Virus record (IMG/VR): IMGVR_UViG_3300045970_000732
Coordinates: 1-52,857 of that record
Source of the DNA: a virus
Strand: one strand, 5' to 3'
Length of the DNA: 52,857 nt
The stretch's first letter is position 1, and each line of letters starts with the position of its first letter. The notes under the pieces are model-generated. The model was not told where the DNA came from. It did not search any database and saw only the letters and a program-made list of their open reading frames with translations. A program made the position numbers and the translations under genes. Shown here piece by piece: positions 39,001 to 44,488 of this stretch.

Positions 39001-42000
39001 CAGGAGACTTCACCGACGTTATATACACTGGTAGTCTGTTTGTGGCTATCGGAGACTCCGGGGTCATTTATACATCATCCAACGGTAAAGCATGGACTGT
39101 AAGAACGTCAGTTGTAACTACTAAACTGAATGGTATCGCGTACAACTCTGTATCATCGGAATACGTGATCGTTGGTGAGGGGAATACAATACTCAAGTCT
39201 GCTGATGCTATCACATGGACCAACTCATCGTTGTTCGCGCTTGATGAGTCAACGTATACTGTCCAAGGTGACCCATTCACAACTGGCTTCGGTCCAGAAG
39301 AGTTGGTACCGGGCGTTATTCAAGATCAACTGGCACTATGGGTTACTACACGACCAGGAACAAACTGGCCGGTCACCCTACACGGACACACCGGATACAA
39401 CGTGGTGTCCATCGAGAGCGTGTCACCGATGGCCAACACACTCGTTCATAGTTTTGACGGTGTCACCTCAACACCGGCGAGCGTGGCGGTGTCTGTGTTT
39501 GACTCCACTGGTCTCACAACAACACTACACACAACAGCCGACTACACCGTTGATTGGTTGATGAAGACCATTACAGTCGTTCCAGCTTATGCCGGAGCCA
39601 CACTGCGGATTGACGTGTATGAGGTTGGCAACGGTGATCAGCTGGTGAAATCAAACTCACATTGCGACCCAATCCATTTCAACCCGACAACAGGGTTTCA
39701 TCAGATCACATTGAACTGTCAATTCTCCGAGACGATATTCAACGGATCCGGTATCATACAACCGGGTACTGCAACCGTCAATATTGATGTACTGTCAACC
39801 TCGTCAGTAGACAACACAATACAAATGGCCACTACTGGCTTCGACTCGCTCCAACTGAATATGCCAATCACGTTCGTTCGTGGAACAAGCGCATCCACAG
39901 CAATCGGTGGTCTGACTCTGAATACACGCTACTTCATCAAGCACATAAGCGCAAGCACCTACAAAATCACTGTGTCGGCCTCACAAACAGCCCGCGGCGC
40001 CGCAGGCCCTGTAGTTACCCTGACAAATGGTACTGTGACATTACCGAACCAAGTGCTATTGAACCTTGCAGGCGGTGTCAACTGGACCTGGTCCCCGCCA
40101 ATGGTACTTCACAATGGCACCCCAATGACTCCGGGTTATAAATGTACTGTTATGAGCACCTCGGCGTCTTACACTCGTCCAACCACCGAAGTAGAAACTA
40201 ACATTGTCATGTGTGACACCACAACCGGATTCAATCCAGGTGACAGAATACACTTCGGTGAAGCAATCAGTAACATAACTGCTGGCCCGACATACTATGT
40301 CAGGGAAGTCATTGATCTGAATAGATTCACTATCTCCGCAAGCTACGGCGGTGCGGCAGTGGCACTAGCTGACGTAACTAAAAAGGTCGTTGCTGTCACA
40401 AACGACTTCGCCTTCGGTAGAGACACAAATCAAATATCTGCTGTGATGCTGCTCGCCGAACCACATGATGCTAACGTAGACTACATCTCGTATTCTATCT
40501 TCGGTGAGACACAGACGTATGCGTCAAACAGGATCACACGAACGTCAACATTTACGGCAACTGGTGGAAGTCAAACATTCCAACTATTGAATACAGTTCC
40601 TAACCCACTCGTTACTGTGAATGGGACAACGTTACTATCCTCACAGTACGTTGTAAACCACGCTGCAAGAACAGTGACGTTGACTGCATCGGCAGGGCAG
40701 ACTGTAGTAGTTCTATCCCAACCAGAAGATCGTATTCAGTATAACTATTCAATGCCAGTAACACAAACCTTCACAGGCACCGGCGCTGTGAAAACGTTTG
40801 TTGTTGATGGATGGCTTGGTTCTGATCTGATGACCAACACCATCGGTGTTGACAATCCGGCGAATGCCATTGTTGAAATCAATGGGCTGCGCCAGATGCC
40901 AAGTGTATATCGCTTTGACTTGACGACCAATAGCATTGTGTTCACTTCGGCACCAGCGCTGAATGCCACGATCACAGTCACGACCTTCAATGAAACTGAC
41001 CGTCAATACCTGCATACAGCTTACCTCACTGGCGCTACAGGACGCACAGTAGCACCTATCTCTAACCTGGGCGGAACATTGCCAATCGTTGCTACCTCCG
41101 GTATAACATCAATCACCAGCAGCGTTATAACGGTTGCCTCCACAACAGGATTTGTCTCCGGTCAATACGCCATATTCAGCGCCGGCTACGGCGGGATTGT
41201 CTCTGGTGTCGTGTATCAAATCAATACCGTTGGTACAGGTACTTTCACCATCAACAACATCATGAGTGGTACGCCAATCACCTTGTCTAACTCTACAAAT
41301 ACTGGTTGGACAGTATCAGTGTACACCAAAGTCACTACTCGCGTGGTCACTTCGGCAGCTCATACGCTGGTATCTTGGGACAAGGTAAGAATAGATGGTG
41401 TTGCTGGAGCCACTGAACTGAACAACTCTGTGTACTTCGCCCGACTAATATCAAGTACCCAACTTGACTTGTTCGCAGGAGTGTACGATCAATATGGCAT
41501 TCTTGCTGGTTTCGCACCAGTACAAGCATCGGCATACGGTGGTGGTGGATTTATCTGGAAAGACAAGCTGCACACCCTGACTACCACGACGGCTACGGTC
41601 ACCGAACTGAATGGTAACAAGATCACCGCAGGAGATACGCTTGAGTTAGCTACGAACACTCCAGTGATATTCACCAACATGACTAAAAAGTCAGGATATC
41701 TAACGGTTGGAAAGCAATACACAATCAAGACGCTAGGTGATACCAACTTCATGTTGCTTGGTGCGAAAACTAACGCCGCCGGTGTTGTATTTACGGCAAC
41801 TGGTACTGGTATCATCACTGCAGGTTCGTTTGTTGCTACGCAGTCATACACCATCGTATCGCTTGGTACCACAAACTTCACGTCAATTGGCGCAACCGGC
41901 AATGACGTTGGTCGTGTGTTCACAGCATCAGGAGCAGGTACTGGAACTGGAACAGCATACGAAACAAATGCTGGCACAGTTGAAGCTCAAGACTTCGGCG

Positions 42001-43067
42001 GACTAGTTGATGGCACGACTTACTACGTCAGAGACTTCGTGCCAGAAAGCACATCGGGTACCAAGTTGGCATACTTCACAGTGTCGGCAACATACGCCGG
42101 CCCAATCTTCAGCTTAACTGATTCGGTGACGACTGACGCCGGCGCCATGACAGTGACCCAATGGGAGCAGACCAACGTAGATCGGCTATGGGTGACAATC
42201 GACGGCAAGCGCGTTCCATCGTCCAAGCTACGGCTGAACCCAGACAATAACCTGAGCATCCTGGCTCCGATGACAACCGCAAGCAACCTGATCATCACCA
42301 GTATGGTTCCGACTGCATCGCCAAATGAGAGCATCTACCTGAACAACGTCACCAAAGACGGAGTAGGTAGCATCCATCGCGTCAACACGCACAACAGAAC
42401 CTGGCTGACACAGCCGCTGCTGCTGGCTGATGAGACAATGGTCGTAGCTGATGTTGAGCGCCTACTGAACAAGACCGTGCGAAGCGTTCAGGCCCCGGCC
42501 GCTGGCCCACTGTTCACCTTCACCATCGGCCTTGACGTTGACAAGTACATCCTGTCTCAGGTGATCATATTTAACGCGACACGAAATGCGTTTATTGACC
42601 CATCGTTATACTCTGTATCAACGCATGACCTGTCTCCAATCGTCGTGATCACCTCGGTACCGGTACCATTAGTGATTGCAGGCACCCCGATACCAGGGCA
42701 ATACACCTATGTAGTGGCAGAAAATGACAACCTCATCGTGACAACGCTGGAAGGCAACACCGTGTATGTTGCCGGGGAGCAAATAAGGTTCCGCACAGTA
42801 GATATCAACACGAACACAATATCCAACCTACAACGCGGAGCCAATGGAACTGCCGCACACGTGGCGTTAGATACTGACACTGAGGTGTTCAGTATGTTGT
42901 CACAAAATATGCTGCTGCCATCGCTTTACAACGATGATACATGGTCAGGTCGGTCATACAAGGACATTATGGGTGTATCTGGGGTGTATTCTACAGCAAT
43001 ACCACAGCAGACCAGCACAACAGTGGGCGCCCAGTTCCTACTCACTGATATAATGAATGATAAATAA
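24036..43067 (+). CDS. Giant 6,343-residue baseplate/fibre protein with two beta-propellers and many beta modules
   Basis: One uninterrupted frame of 19 kb after gene 6, where T4 has gene 7 (1,032 residues). The N-terminus has FLPEIFKTETNTQFLQATLD, and a long first half (to about residue 3370, ending EGYLNEVKPYHVVIKEFLFK) looks like a large structural protein conserved in related phages. A cupredoxin-like segment lies near 175-245. At about 2268-2795 are FG-GAP-type repeats (GDMLVVGAPY, NEILVGAPF, NRVVVGTPG). At about 4752-5085 six SxDGxxW-like Asp-boxes indicate a sialidase-type propeller. Between 3570 and 6000 at least nine modules carry GG(I/L)..GxxYYV, and two copies of a tandem Y.I..LG.TdfT.iGA cassette occur at 3990-4073 and 5892-5980. 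Two RGANGT motifs are near 3478 and 6267. A baseplate-anchored adhesion role is inferred. Confidence 0.85.
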   Translation: MAPRIRTLTFLPEIFKTETNTQFLQATLDQLTAQPNLERIEGYVGSKFGYGVDATKNYVLESTKPRTDYQLAPAVVFTKTNNSTAQDFISYPGIIDALKAEGGVTNDHSRLFGSQIYSWDSFADLDKITNFNQYYWLPEGPEAVTIASSIVYSQAAYEVTDEVTSYAITVDGQATPVNNPNITLMRGGSYTFKVSQGSPFWIQGSPGLTGYSATQTNLQTRDVVGVTNNGASTGEITFDVPSNTAQSEYTSLPNLTSNPSFTDFILDFVSTTPFADIDGKLVSEFVNGIDGVTSINEMNIMFYGTADHKLNFYTVQYDITSPGSYTDPVIRLIAGALIPENYRITAASGLEYSNRSFVKKPSADVTLIPYLSTILDTLYYQDGTSPSKVGIIKIIDSNSTHQLDITDIIGQKAYTSVNGVTFTNGLKVTFVGDVYPLEYKNTPFYVEGVGTAIELLPVTDFVAPELFTSASYIPFDTQAFDIGNFDSSLYIPLTPDYFTIARNASSKNAWSRSNRWFHVDVINATATHNNKPELATLYTTTANKAKRPIIEFYPNIRLFNSGVVGKNPVDFIDFRSTDAFADCAGKTRYHPDVASFTDSTAVIAAATTTTTTTINLSTSVITGSLVVGQSVADAANVLPSSAVISALTTVTSAGFTRITGATVTWSGDHTISTTTTSIVTTPDSANNYELFDGARIIFAADTNAGVRNKIYQARLSVTTPGQQFITLTETNDSVVNEDDQTFVYRGYQYAGKDVHYLGGYWSDAQQKSMINQAPLFDVFDDNGISFGDTSVYAGSSFKGTKLFAYGIGSGTDDSVLGFPLRYGSVNNIGDISFDISLNIDTFSHVVNSLPVTQKVNTGFVHHSHLGMGTIERHIGWQSAIARSEQYQIFDFPYYAALPKVMVCDVAAKSASVSKWPTVKVYMNNVLMNSTEYTLTIGTSTTTVTLLGTITTDTAILVAVLSDQVSAVAYYDIPTNFNSNPLNAEMQVANVGDIRRHYQSIFHNSPDMTGDLFGSNNYRDLPNQIPYGTSIIQNSASLVLPGIFLRKKNHNLFNALLFNSREYLTFKSLLTNTVANSDYTVSLTPSDMLDDAMIQITAAKSDTGSFFWSDMLPSKAAFISHSYFFANSMDTSVFPLSRIYDYTTANYHGVLVYLTRKIAGRVRTIQLVRDIDYTIETSLPNVTVTRDLAPGDKITVKEFNQTYGSYVPNTPTKMGMYPASVPGVVLDDTFMTPTYFIRGHDGSLTKLYGDYDSVNNLLVDFRDQVLLEFENRIYNNLKISAVLPISEMDVMPGFFRDTPFSYDEMIEVYSPAFLNWVGQNRIDYKSQVYSVTDEFTYNYYQTKTKAGNVTMTPGYWRGVYTYLYDTCNPHTAPWEMLGHRDMPSWWTAHYGAAPYTSDNLVMWTDLANGLDWNNGDPVTITSAIRPTLLSMLPVDSSGNLLSPAASMVGNSINASYNRAWKVGDMGPAEAAYRRSSSWPFDLMRIFALTQPAQFFNLGIDLDTYKYSAEFDQNLVNNRSHLVFGKIQVYGSGLPKTSYLNWIVDYEKQMGIDATTSVSESLRNIDVRLVYRLAGFSDKNMLKFYVEKGTPNNKNSSLLIPDDSFNVLLYDNQSFNQITYSGVVIQITTTGFKVYGNSQAYAYFKTLTPKINGNYDKVTIENISVQLANDYFSSEMLVPYGTEFASVQEVCQFLENYGRYLVQQGCKFDLIENGLEITWRQMVAEFVYWVQQGWEVGSLVNINPAATKLTIDKDSNIVQPLTLQQQNFVLNQDLYPIQASDLVVTRNSTLFSVSPLRQGDTISYGVFNVSAIEHGVVFDNVTVFDDVIYNLSTGLRQSRIILKGTKTAAWDGSVDAQGFILNQDNILDWDSNTKYTTGSIVKYKNKYWIATKIIQAALTFEDTSWKQTDYNTIQKGLLPNPSTRSYESILYYDANKANLENDADLLSFSLIGYRPREYLNIADLSDVTQLNVYRNLIKNKGTAIAANTFKGSTLSQDTIDYDIYENWAIKTSSFGGVMNSNFIDVRLNESLMTGKPSIIGLTNGSVIAGTEQAVPIQSLYNYGRVVTDVNVLPTLQGLSHTAILPDAGYVNFDDVKMSSYYYSGMSVAKDAAGTVIPLSQLYVRDYVWLANHLGTWQVYTPVSLGQITTAKNNLNGTATITFAKAHSLAKYQPFAIVGLSNVVDGYHTVATIIDGYRLTINLNLPSTITSVTGVAVGFAFQKQRVDTPANIGDLPLAEAEFIKNKVWVDEGIDGNWAVYRKSINYLHESSMTIDATGQSYGSAVAYTTRGGYLIGNSVAKTIQRYTFNPLDNTYGLTETITGTDGFGKIIAHADNRFVVASDATVTVYELEVSQLVNSLTPIQTIASAGVTSIALSGDTNWLYLANATGITLYHFNGTTYISSTVLSTLAGQAYGKSITTNYYGDMLVVGAPYKANGSFAQCGAVYVYSRFEQRHEVLYGYTSYDVLLAATQGTDATLVDVYVNGTEISTYTLAAGKVTITSSVTAGDIVRVSGNSLVLVQEFASLEAAHTGVQFGNCVTANQSGNEILVGAPFELVTQTSEGAVYRFTDGGADYGTIIGTTAANVLTQGTLLINGYAVTIPVGNATAAATAINFAKITNVQAVADSGILTIGLINLALAQATDKLTLTATTTALIQELGIQVYTPTQTITNIHSSGATQFGSLVKFNDADSIVISAPSSTRFSGTMFDFTDDEHDNDTVFDNNTTRFVDEFKNAGSMYMYDYLGVYNETLSKPGKFVYAQSVNDIGASYGLQPMYGYSVDFHDNRVVVGTPGQLNGTVTTYVNATGVRDWSIFRAPSAIVDINRIQDIQLYSAETNTTLDHLDFIDPLQGKILGAARENIDVVSNIDPAGYTTGVKGNMVWGNMNVGQTWFDTSTTLFVNYHQDDLVYNSKHWGTVFPGSDVAVYTWVSSSTPPASYQGPGTPYDVTKYSIDYVVSATGTLVPFYCFWARNTNVVYTKAGKTLSDSNVQSYIASPLNSGVSYFAPLLPSAFALYNSAENINHTDSILHVGYANGVSDDVSHSLHDLIRTGNKEDFLPGLPSESTNHVPESLYDRLLDSLCGVDTFGAVVPNPYLPKPVQYGILARPNQSMFIDRFGALKNYLMYANAVMLQYPIAETKQPSMLMASGPFYDTTKYWSYVDWWATGYSSATKAIVQVAQYADLSPLAAYPGLVAQVASNGDGKWETYIYDTAWTRIGLQSGTIEFSSLLWDYAAGGFGFSNNFFDTTPFSEFPSEETRQIVRSLTEEIYIEELAIHRNKSLILLFEYIQNETTGANNYLPWLNKTSFVDVSHTIRELKPSKVFQSDNNEFLEGYLNEVKPYHVVIKEFLFKYTNLDTFTGVMTDFDLPATFDATIEKFVSPALVNTLTGETNEYLATDPIWTTTPYSSWYAEHGLSLTGLPDQSLTTLSSYIALNSAAFSVDNAYGFPTSGIIKVDDEHIGYSVVDRNASTLSGLSRGANGTTVTTHVPGTAVIMDLPPVILLDGGREYVEPPKIIAYLDPSTHAAPLRPAVLQAVMNLDQILRIDVIDPGLGYDALPEILIDPAKTAVIPSSSTNTNIVSSNITMTVPWFVTGDMVRYETGAGTTAIGGLVSGQYYYVGVLETTPKLVLALYSRYADAVNNLRRVSLTTLGTGPEHLFHLTARAIAVATAEPIRENRMTLRFDRSTYKSHIQDWTSGGLYGSFFAGTMNNSVTISSSSISMESSQPSIDNVLSSGAGVTFEIVSSTSTNDLTWSSRTRILTATTSAGIVTIANAPGGPAGSPDVLRPWGPGDVGPMVGFYVGMPIKFNGGIFGGIVPETIYYVGTMLTATTFTLWTTPTGGIPTLTDTATGVAPCSLFVGELTNTAVVTIDYPGILQVTATTSTTNAITVPMTLSGQGGTKYFYVGLPVYFTGPTFGGIVENEQYHVTTIIDREHFTLSKTDGPLTLPIISTTDAGDLINLADLHTTYGLFVDDRVIFTDMRVNAPDMITGVQYTIRTLGNTDYTLYGAEINEVGLTFTATSAPATVTAGSFVIGTQYRIKAIGNTDFTLIGASANEIGLVFAATGVGTGTGTAYGTGTVNTKNLGGLIAGTTYYISKLETGGTSLTVSTAPGITPLALTTAVGTANMTSQQKTEPLTTSVGSMTLNVGLPVHPGQIDGQQFTFYSTSGQFAQPVWTLTKQISLNITGAVANSVPGGNYLSISNPPYEFAEMYVKMPAKTPISMPATYSGVLAANTTYYVNEIGSTHAFILSTNSSDVHTNSAISSIVSGSDRLVTVTCATHTFVSGDFVTISGVTGETRYNGSFTIIVLDANTFTYTVVGMGAPAAVINKGSAARHWIVLDDATGFYPNMSVTLTGAIISPSYFNGTTWVQSIAVNTVYYIKTVDHTNNRITLGVLPDAGIAIPVADAVSPNATSLQISGTPWIRISDTVGGAVKVLSASTAAYNDITLLQTPDTPAPIFDVSYKLGGYRAVIREAGNGWAIGNQVTILGSALGGTSPANDMVITINEVSALGEILSLIITGDPADITAKYYLKVISMTECEVYSDPLLSIPVNKTAFEVFHGIKSTTITATTVTTNVLTAVSVADFSINDSVVFTGTTFGGIESGRTYYIKATSPLTLSNIVGGTTVTLSSATGTMTMAKAGDFVLLPEPFYFQQSLVKYNHKVYQCIISNNDAEFIFGKWELLDSGNRRLNALDRINGYYEPTVNMPGNDITQLLDGVEYPNSIYKGNAFKPEDQFDLDVLLSDKPFYPTEVTTTSVLWNGTTYIATANTPTYSAIINSTDAVLWNQDIKSGQPLGMTDIVFSGDLYVATTTNLAMPILTSVDGLNWSATGVYTPWGATQPFTPVSLSASGARMYSVTWHDGLFVAVGDVIMTSTDGIHWNETYKFWDNGLENVLLSVQHTTITTTVTIDQFIAVGYGAGTGAIIGQRIGIMLTSLDGQTWLPSPMASTTGLAGIAASGTTNVVVGNDNAIYWYEPGSNWTLVAGLTGDFTDVIYTGSLFVAIGDSGVIYTSSNGKAWTVRTSVVTTKLNGIAYNSVSSEYVIVGEGNTILKSADAITWTNSSLFALDESTYTVQGDPFTTGFGPEELVPGVIQDQLALWVTTRPGTNWPVTLHGHTGYNVVSIESVSPMANTLVHSFDGVTSTPASVAVSVFDSTGLTTTLHTTADYTVDWLMKTITVVPAYAGATLRIDVYEVGNGDQLVKSNSHCDPIHFNPTTGFHQITLNCQFSETIFNGSGIIQPGTATVNIDVLSTSSVDNTIQMATTGFDSLQLNMPITFVRGTSASTAIGGLTLNTRYFIKHISASTYKITVSASQTARGAAGPVVTLTNGTVTLPNQVLLNLAGGVNWTWSPPMVLHNGTPMTPGYKCTVMSTSASYTRPTTEVETNIVMCDTTTGFNPGDRIHFGEAISNITAGPTYYVREVIDLNRFTISASYGGAAVALADVTKKVVAVTNDFAFGRDTNQISAVMLLAEPHDANVDYISYSIFGETQTYASNRITRTSTFTATGGSQTFQLLNTVPNPLVTVNGTTLLSSQYVVNHAARTVTLTASAGQTVVVLSQPEDRIQYNYSMPVTQTFTGTGAVKTFVVDGWLGSDLMTNTIGVDNPANAIVEINGLRQMPSVYRFDLTTNSIVFTSAPALNATITVTTFNETDRQYLHTAYLTGATGRTVAPISNLGGTLPIVATSGITSITSSVITVASTTGFVSGQYAIFSAGYGGIVSGVVYQINTVGTGTFTINNIMSGTPITLSNSTNTGWTVSVYTKVTTRVVTSAAHTLVSWDKVRIDGVAGATELNNSVYFARLISSTQLDLFAGVYDQYGILAGFAPVQASAYGGGGFIWKDKLHTLTTTTATVTELNGNKITAGDTLELATNTPVIFTNMTKKSGYLTVGKQYTIKTLGDTNFMLLGAKTNAAGVVFTATGTGIITAGSFVATQSYTIVSLGTTNFTSIGATGNDVGRVFTASGAGTGTGTAYETNAGTVEAQDFGGLVDGTTYYVRDFVPESTSGTKLAYFTVSATYAGPIFSLTDSVTTDAGAMTVTQWEQTNVDRLWVTIDGKRVPSSKLRLNPDNNLSILAPMTTASNLIITSMVPTASPNESIYLNNVTKDGVGSIHRVNTHNRTWLTQPLLLADETMVVADVERLLNKTVRSVQAPAAGPLFTFTIGLDVDKYILSQVIIFNATRNAFIDPSLYSVSTHDLSPIVVITSVPVPLVIAGTPIPGQYTYVVAENDNLIVTTLEGNTVYVAGEQIRFRTVDINTNTISNLQRGANGTAAHVALDTDTEVFSMLSQNMLLPSLYNDDTWSGRSYKDIMGVSGVYSTAIPQQTSTTVGAQFLLTDIMNDK
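30838..32420 (+). repeat. FG-GAP-like beta-propeller repeats in the giant protein
   Basis: Translated blades: YGSAVAYTTRGGYLIGN, FGKIIAHADNRFVVAS, YGKSITTNYYGDMLVVGAPY with GAVYVYSRF, FGNCVTANQSGNEILVGAPF with GAVYRF, FGSLVKFNDADSIVISAP with SMYMYDYL, and YGYSVDFHDNRVVVGTPG. Each follows the integrin-alpha FG-GAP pattern (FG.sv, D..vvGaP, G.vyvY), which folds as a propeller blade. Calcium-binding DxDxDG loops are mostly absent. Confidence 0.6.
36003..36282 (+). repeat. Copy 1 of the tandem beta cassette (Y.I..LG.T.yT..GA..N..G)
   Basis: Two adjacent modules: GVQYTIRTLGNTDYTLYGAE ... VTAGSF, then GTQYRIKAIGNTDFTLIGAS ... GTGTGTAY, followed by LGGLIAGTTYYI. The same order recurs at 41709-41980, so the cassette was duplicated as a unit. 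Confidence 0.75.
38290..39290 (+). repeat. Asp-box beta-propeller in the giant protein
   Basis: Spaced Asp-box motifs: NSTDAVLWN, TSVDGLNWS, TSTDGIHWN, TSLDGQTWL, TSSNGKAWT and KSADAITWT, plus a degenerate YEPGSNWT between the fourth and fifth. Each precedes or follows strands such as LFVAVGD, QFIAVGYG, LFVAIGDSG and EYVIVGEGN. This is the layout of BNR/sialidase-type propellers, probably seven blades. The catalytic residues of sialidases cannot be assigned from this reading. Confidence 0.7.
41709..41980 (+). repeat. Copy 2 of the tandem beta cassette
   Basis: GKQYTIKTLGDTNFMLLGAK ... ITAGSF, then QSYTIVSLGTTNFTSIGATG ... GTGTGTAY, followed by FGGLVDGTTYYV. It matches copy 1 (36003-36282) in module order, including the TAGSF link and the GTGTGTAY end, at a distance of about 5.7 kb. 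Confidence 0.75.
43059..43066 (+). promoter_or_regulatory. Late-type octamer GATAAATA at the end of the giant gene
   Basis: GATAAATA spans the last codons and the stop of the giant gene. The second of two consecutive ATGs of the next small gene (43071) lies exactly four bases after it, the same geometry as in front of the portal gene and gene 25. Confidence 0.4.
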
Positions 43068-43199
43068 ATGATGAGCGAACCAACAAAACCAGTTGAACCG
43101 AAACCAAATGAAAATGTTGGTTTCTACTTCTCCACGCATGTGAAGATTACCGACCCAAATACCAAAGAAGTGCTATTACAGACCCGAGGTGACGAATGA
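43068..43199 (+). CDS. Small conserved-type protein, 43 residues
   Basis: The frame reads MMSEPTKPVEPKPNENVGFY, then FSTHVKITDPNTKEVLLQTR and GDE, starting directly after the giant gene's TAA; the second ATG (43071) may be the true start. A proline/lysine-rich N-terminus is followed by a short strand-turn-strand part (VKITDPNTKEVLLQ). Tiny proteins of this kind occur among tail fibre genes of T4-like phages, but no function is recognised. Its TGA overlaps the start of the inserted endonuclease (ATGA). Before that insertion it was probably the direct neighbour of the structural gene at 43857. Confidence 0.6.
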   Translation: MMSEPTKPVEPKPNENVGFYFSTHVKITDPNTKEVLLQTRGDE

Positions 43200-43867
43200 C
43201 AGTAATCTACGAAACAATCAATCTGGTTAACCAGGCCACCGGGGTTTGTCCATGGAGATATATTGGCAGCGACCAAAATAATAATCCTGAGTATCTTGGT
43301 TCCAGTGAAACCTTACAGAGAGATATTGCGGCTTTAGGCCGTGCTAGTTTTGTCAAGCGAATATTGGAAGAGTGCGGTGATATAAGTAACCGCGACCTAC
43401 GTATGATAGAGACCGAGAAATATCTAAAACCACTCCGGGTGCGCACCGACGAAACGTTTTATAATAAGGTGGAAACATATAGTCCGGGGTGCGGGCAGAA
43501 AGGTATGAAGCATTCTAAAAAGTTCCCCAGAACTCAAGTCTGGAAAGACAGTAGGAAAGGTCACATAGTTACTACGGAGTCGCGGAAATTGATGGCCACC
43601 AAGAAGATTGGAACCCACGCGAGTAAGGCTACTACAGAAAAAATGTCAACTCAACGTGCAGGTTCTAAAAACGCAAACGCATTGGCTTGGACAGTAGTGA
43701 CCCCGTTTGGAGCAACAATACACGTAACGGCATTGCGTACTTGGGCAAAAAACAATGGACATAATTTCTATGATATCTATCATTGTAGAAATGGATGGGC
43801 AATAACGAGACACGGCGCCGGCAAGGGTGGCGGTAGAAAGAACAAGGAACAAGTAAATGGAAAATAA
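43196..43867 (+). CDS. GIY-YIG-type homing endonuclease, free-standing
   Basis: A 223-residue protein. The N-terminus (YETINLVNQATGVCPWRYIG, then SDQNNNPEYLGSSETLQRDI) is a divergent GIY-YIG pattern (Y.I...RYIGS). A basic middle with repeated short S/T/K-rich blocks follows (KGHIVTTESRKLMATKKIGT, SKATTEKMSTQRAGSKNANA), then a C-terminal module FGATIHVTALRTWAKNNGHN..GWAI. That module resembles the ending of the endonuclease at 164-865 (IKNWAKNN..GWSF). Its start overlaps the 43-residue gene, and its end, with AAGGAA, overlaps the ATG of the following structural gene. It is more AT-rich than its neighbours, which fits recent acquisition. Confidence 0.65.
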   Translation: MTVIYETINLVNQATGVCPWRYIGSDQNNNPEYLGSSETLQRDIAALGRASFVKRILEECGDISNRDLRMIETEKYLKPLRVRTDETFYNKVETYSPGCGQKGMKHSKKFPRTQVWKDSRKGHIVTTESRKLMATKKIGTHASKATTEKMSTQRAGSKNANALAWTVVTPFGATIHVTALRTWAKNNGHNFYDIYHCRNGWAITRHGAGKGGGRKNKEQVNGK

Positions 43868-44477
43868 CACAATGTCAATAAAGGGCCATATCACTATAAC
43901 GGATGTCACTGACGGTGTACATGTCGTGTTGGTGGATAAGGATAATAGTATAAATTACGAAAACTTCTCTGAGGCTCTTGCTGACACAATCAGTGGACGA
44001 GGCTTCGGTGAAATCTACCAAATGGCATTCGGCAACGGCGGAGCAACAGTGGATGAAATCGGGTCAATCGCTTACTTACCACCAAACACCACCGGACAGA
44101 ACGCGGCCCTCTATAACCGCACCTACACCAAGATCGTCAATGATACGAGCGTGTTCAACCTTGACCCTACACGCAACAAGATGACAGTATCGCACACCAC
44201 TGGAAAATACTATACTGACATCCTCGTTCAATGCTTGCTAGACTACGGCGAACCTGCAGGACAGGCGGCGTTTGATAACAGCACCCAAACTGATGCCAAT
44301 TACGTGTTTGACGAGCTTGGTCTTTTGGCTAACTACGGCACTGATAACGACGGCAACGTCATCACCCGGTTACTAACGCATGTGATCTTCCACCCGGTTC
44401 AGAAAAGTCTGAACAGACAGATTCAAGTCGATTACACCGTTCGGATTCAATCCCTCACCAACACTGTAACGATATAA
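43857..44477 (+). CDS. Virion structural protein of the fibre region
   Basis: A 206-residue protein; the start may be the ATG at 43857 (ribosome binding site AAGGAA) or 43872 (MSIKGHITITD). Clear blocks are GRGFGEIYQMAFGNGGATVD, IAYLPPNTTGQNAALYNRTY, YTDILVQCLLDYGEPAGQAA, YVFDELGLLANYG and THVIFHPVQKSLNRQIQVDY. These look like a conserved structural protein of T4-like phages of aquatic bacteria, from general familiarity rather than a search. It stands between the giant protein and the tail fibre, so it may be a fibre adaptor or a baseplate outer protein. Confidence 0.55.
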   Translation: MENNTMSIKGHITITDVTDGVHVVLVDKDNSINYENFSEALADTISGRGFGEIYQMAFGNGGATVDEIGSIAYLPPNTTGQNAALYNRTYTKIVNDTSVFNLDPTRNKMTVSHTTGKYYTDILVQCLLDYGEPAGQAAFDNSTQTDANYVFDELGLLANYGTDNDGNVITRLLTHVIFHPVQKSLNRQIQVDYTVRIQSLTNTVTI

Positions 44478-44488
44478 CGGAGAAATAA

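Noticed and set aside
24036-43067. Frameshift or stop joining several genes into the giant frame
   Set aside because: The frame is continuous, module boundaries fall inside sensible linkers, and no ribosome binding site plus ATG at a domain border suggested separate genes. An assembly artefact cannot be fully excluded.
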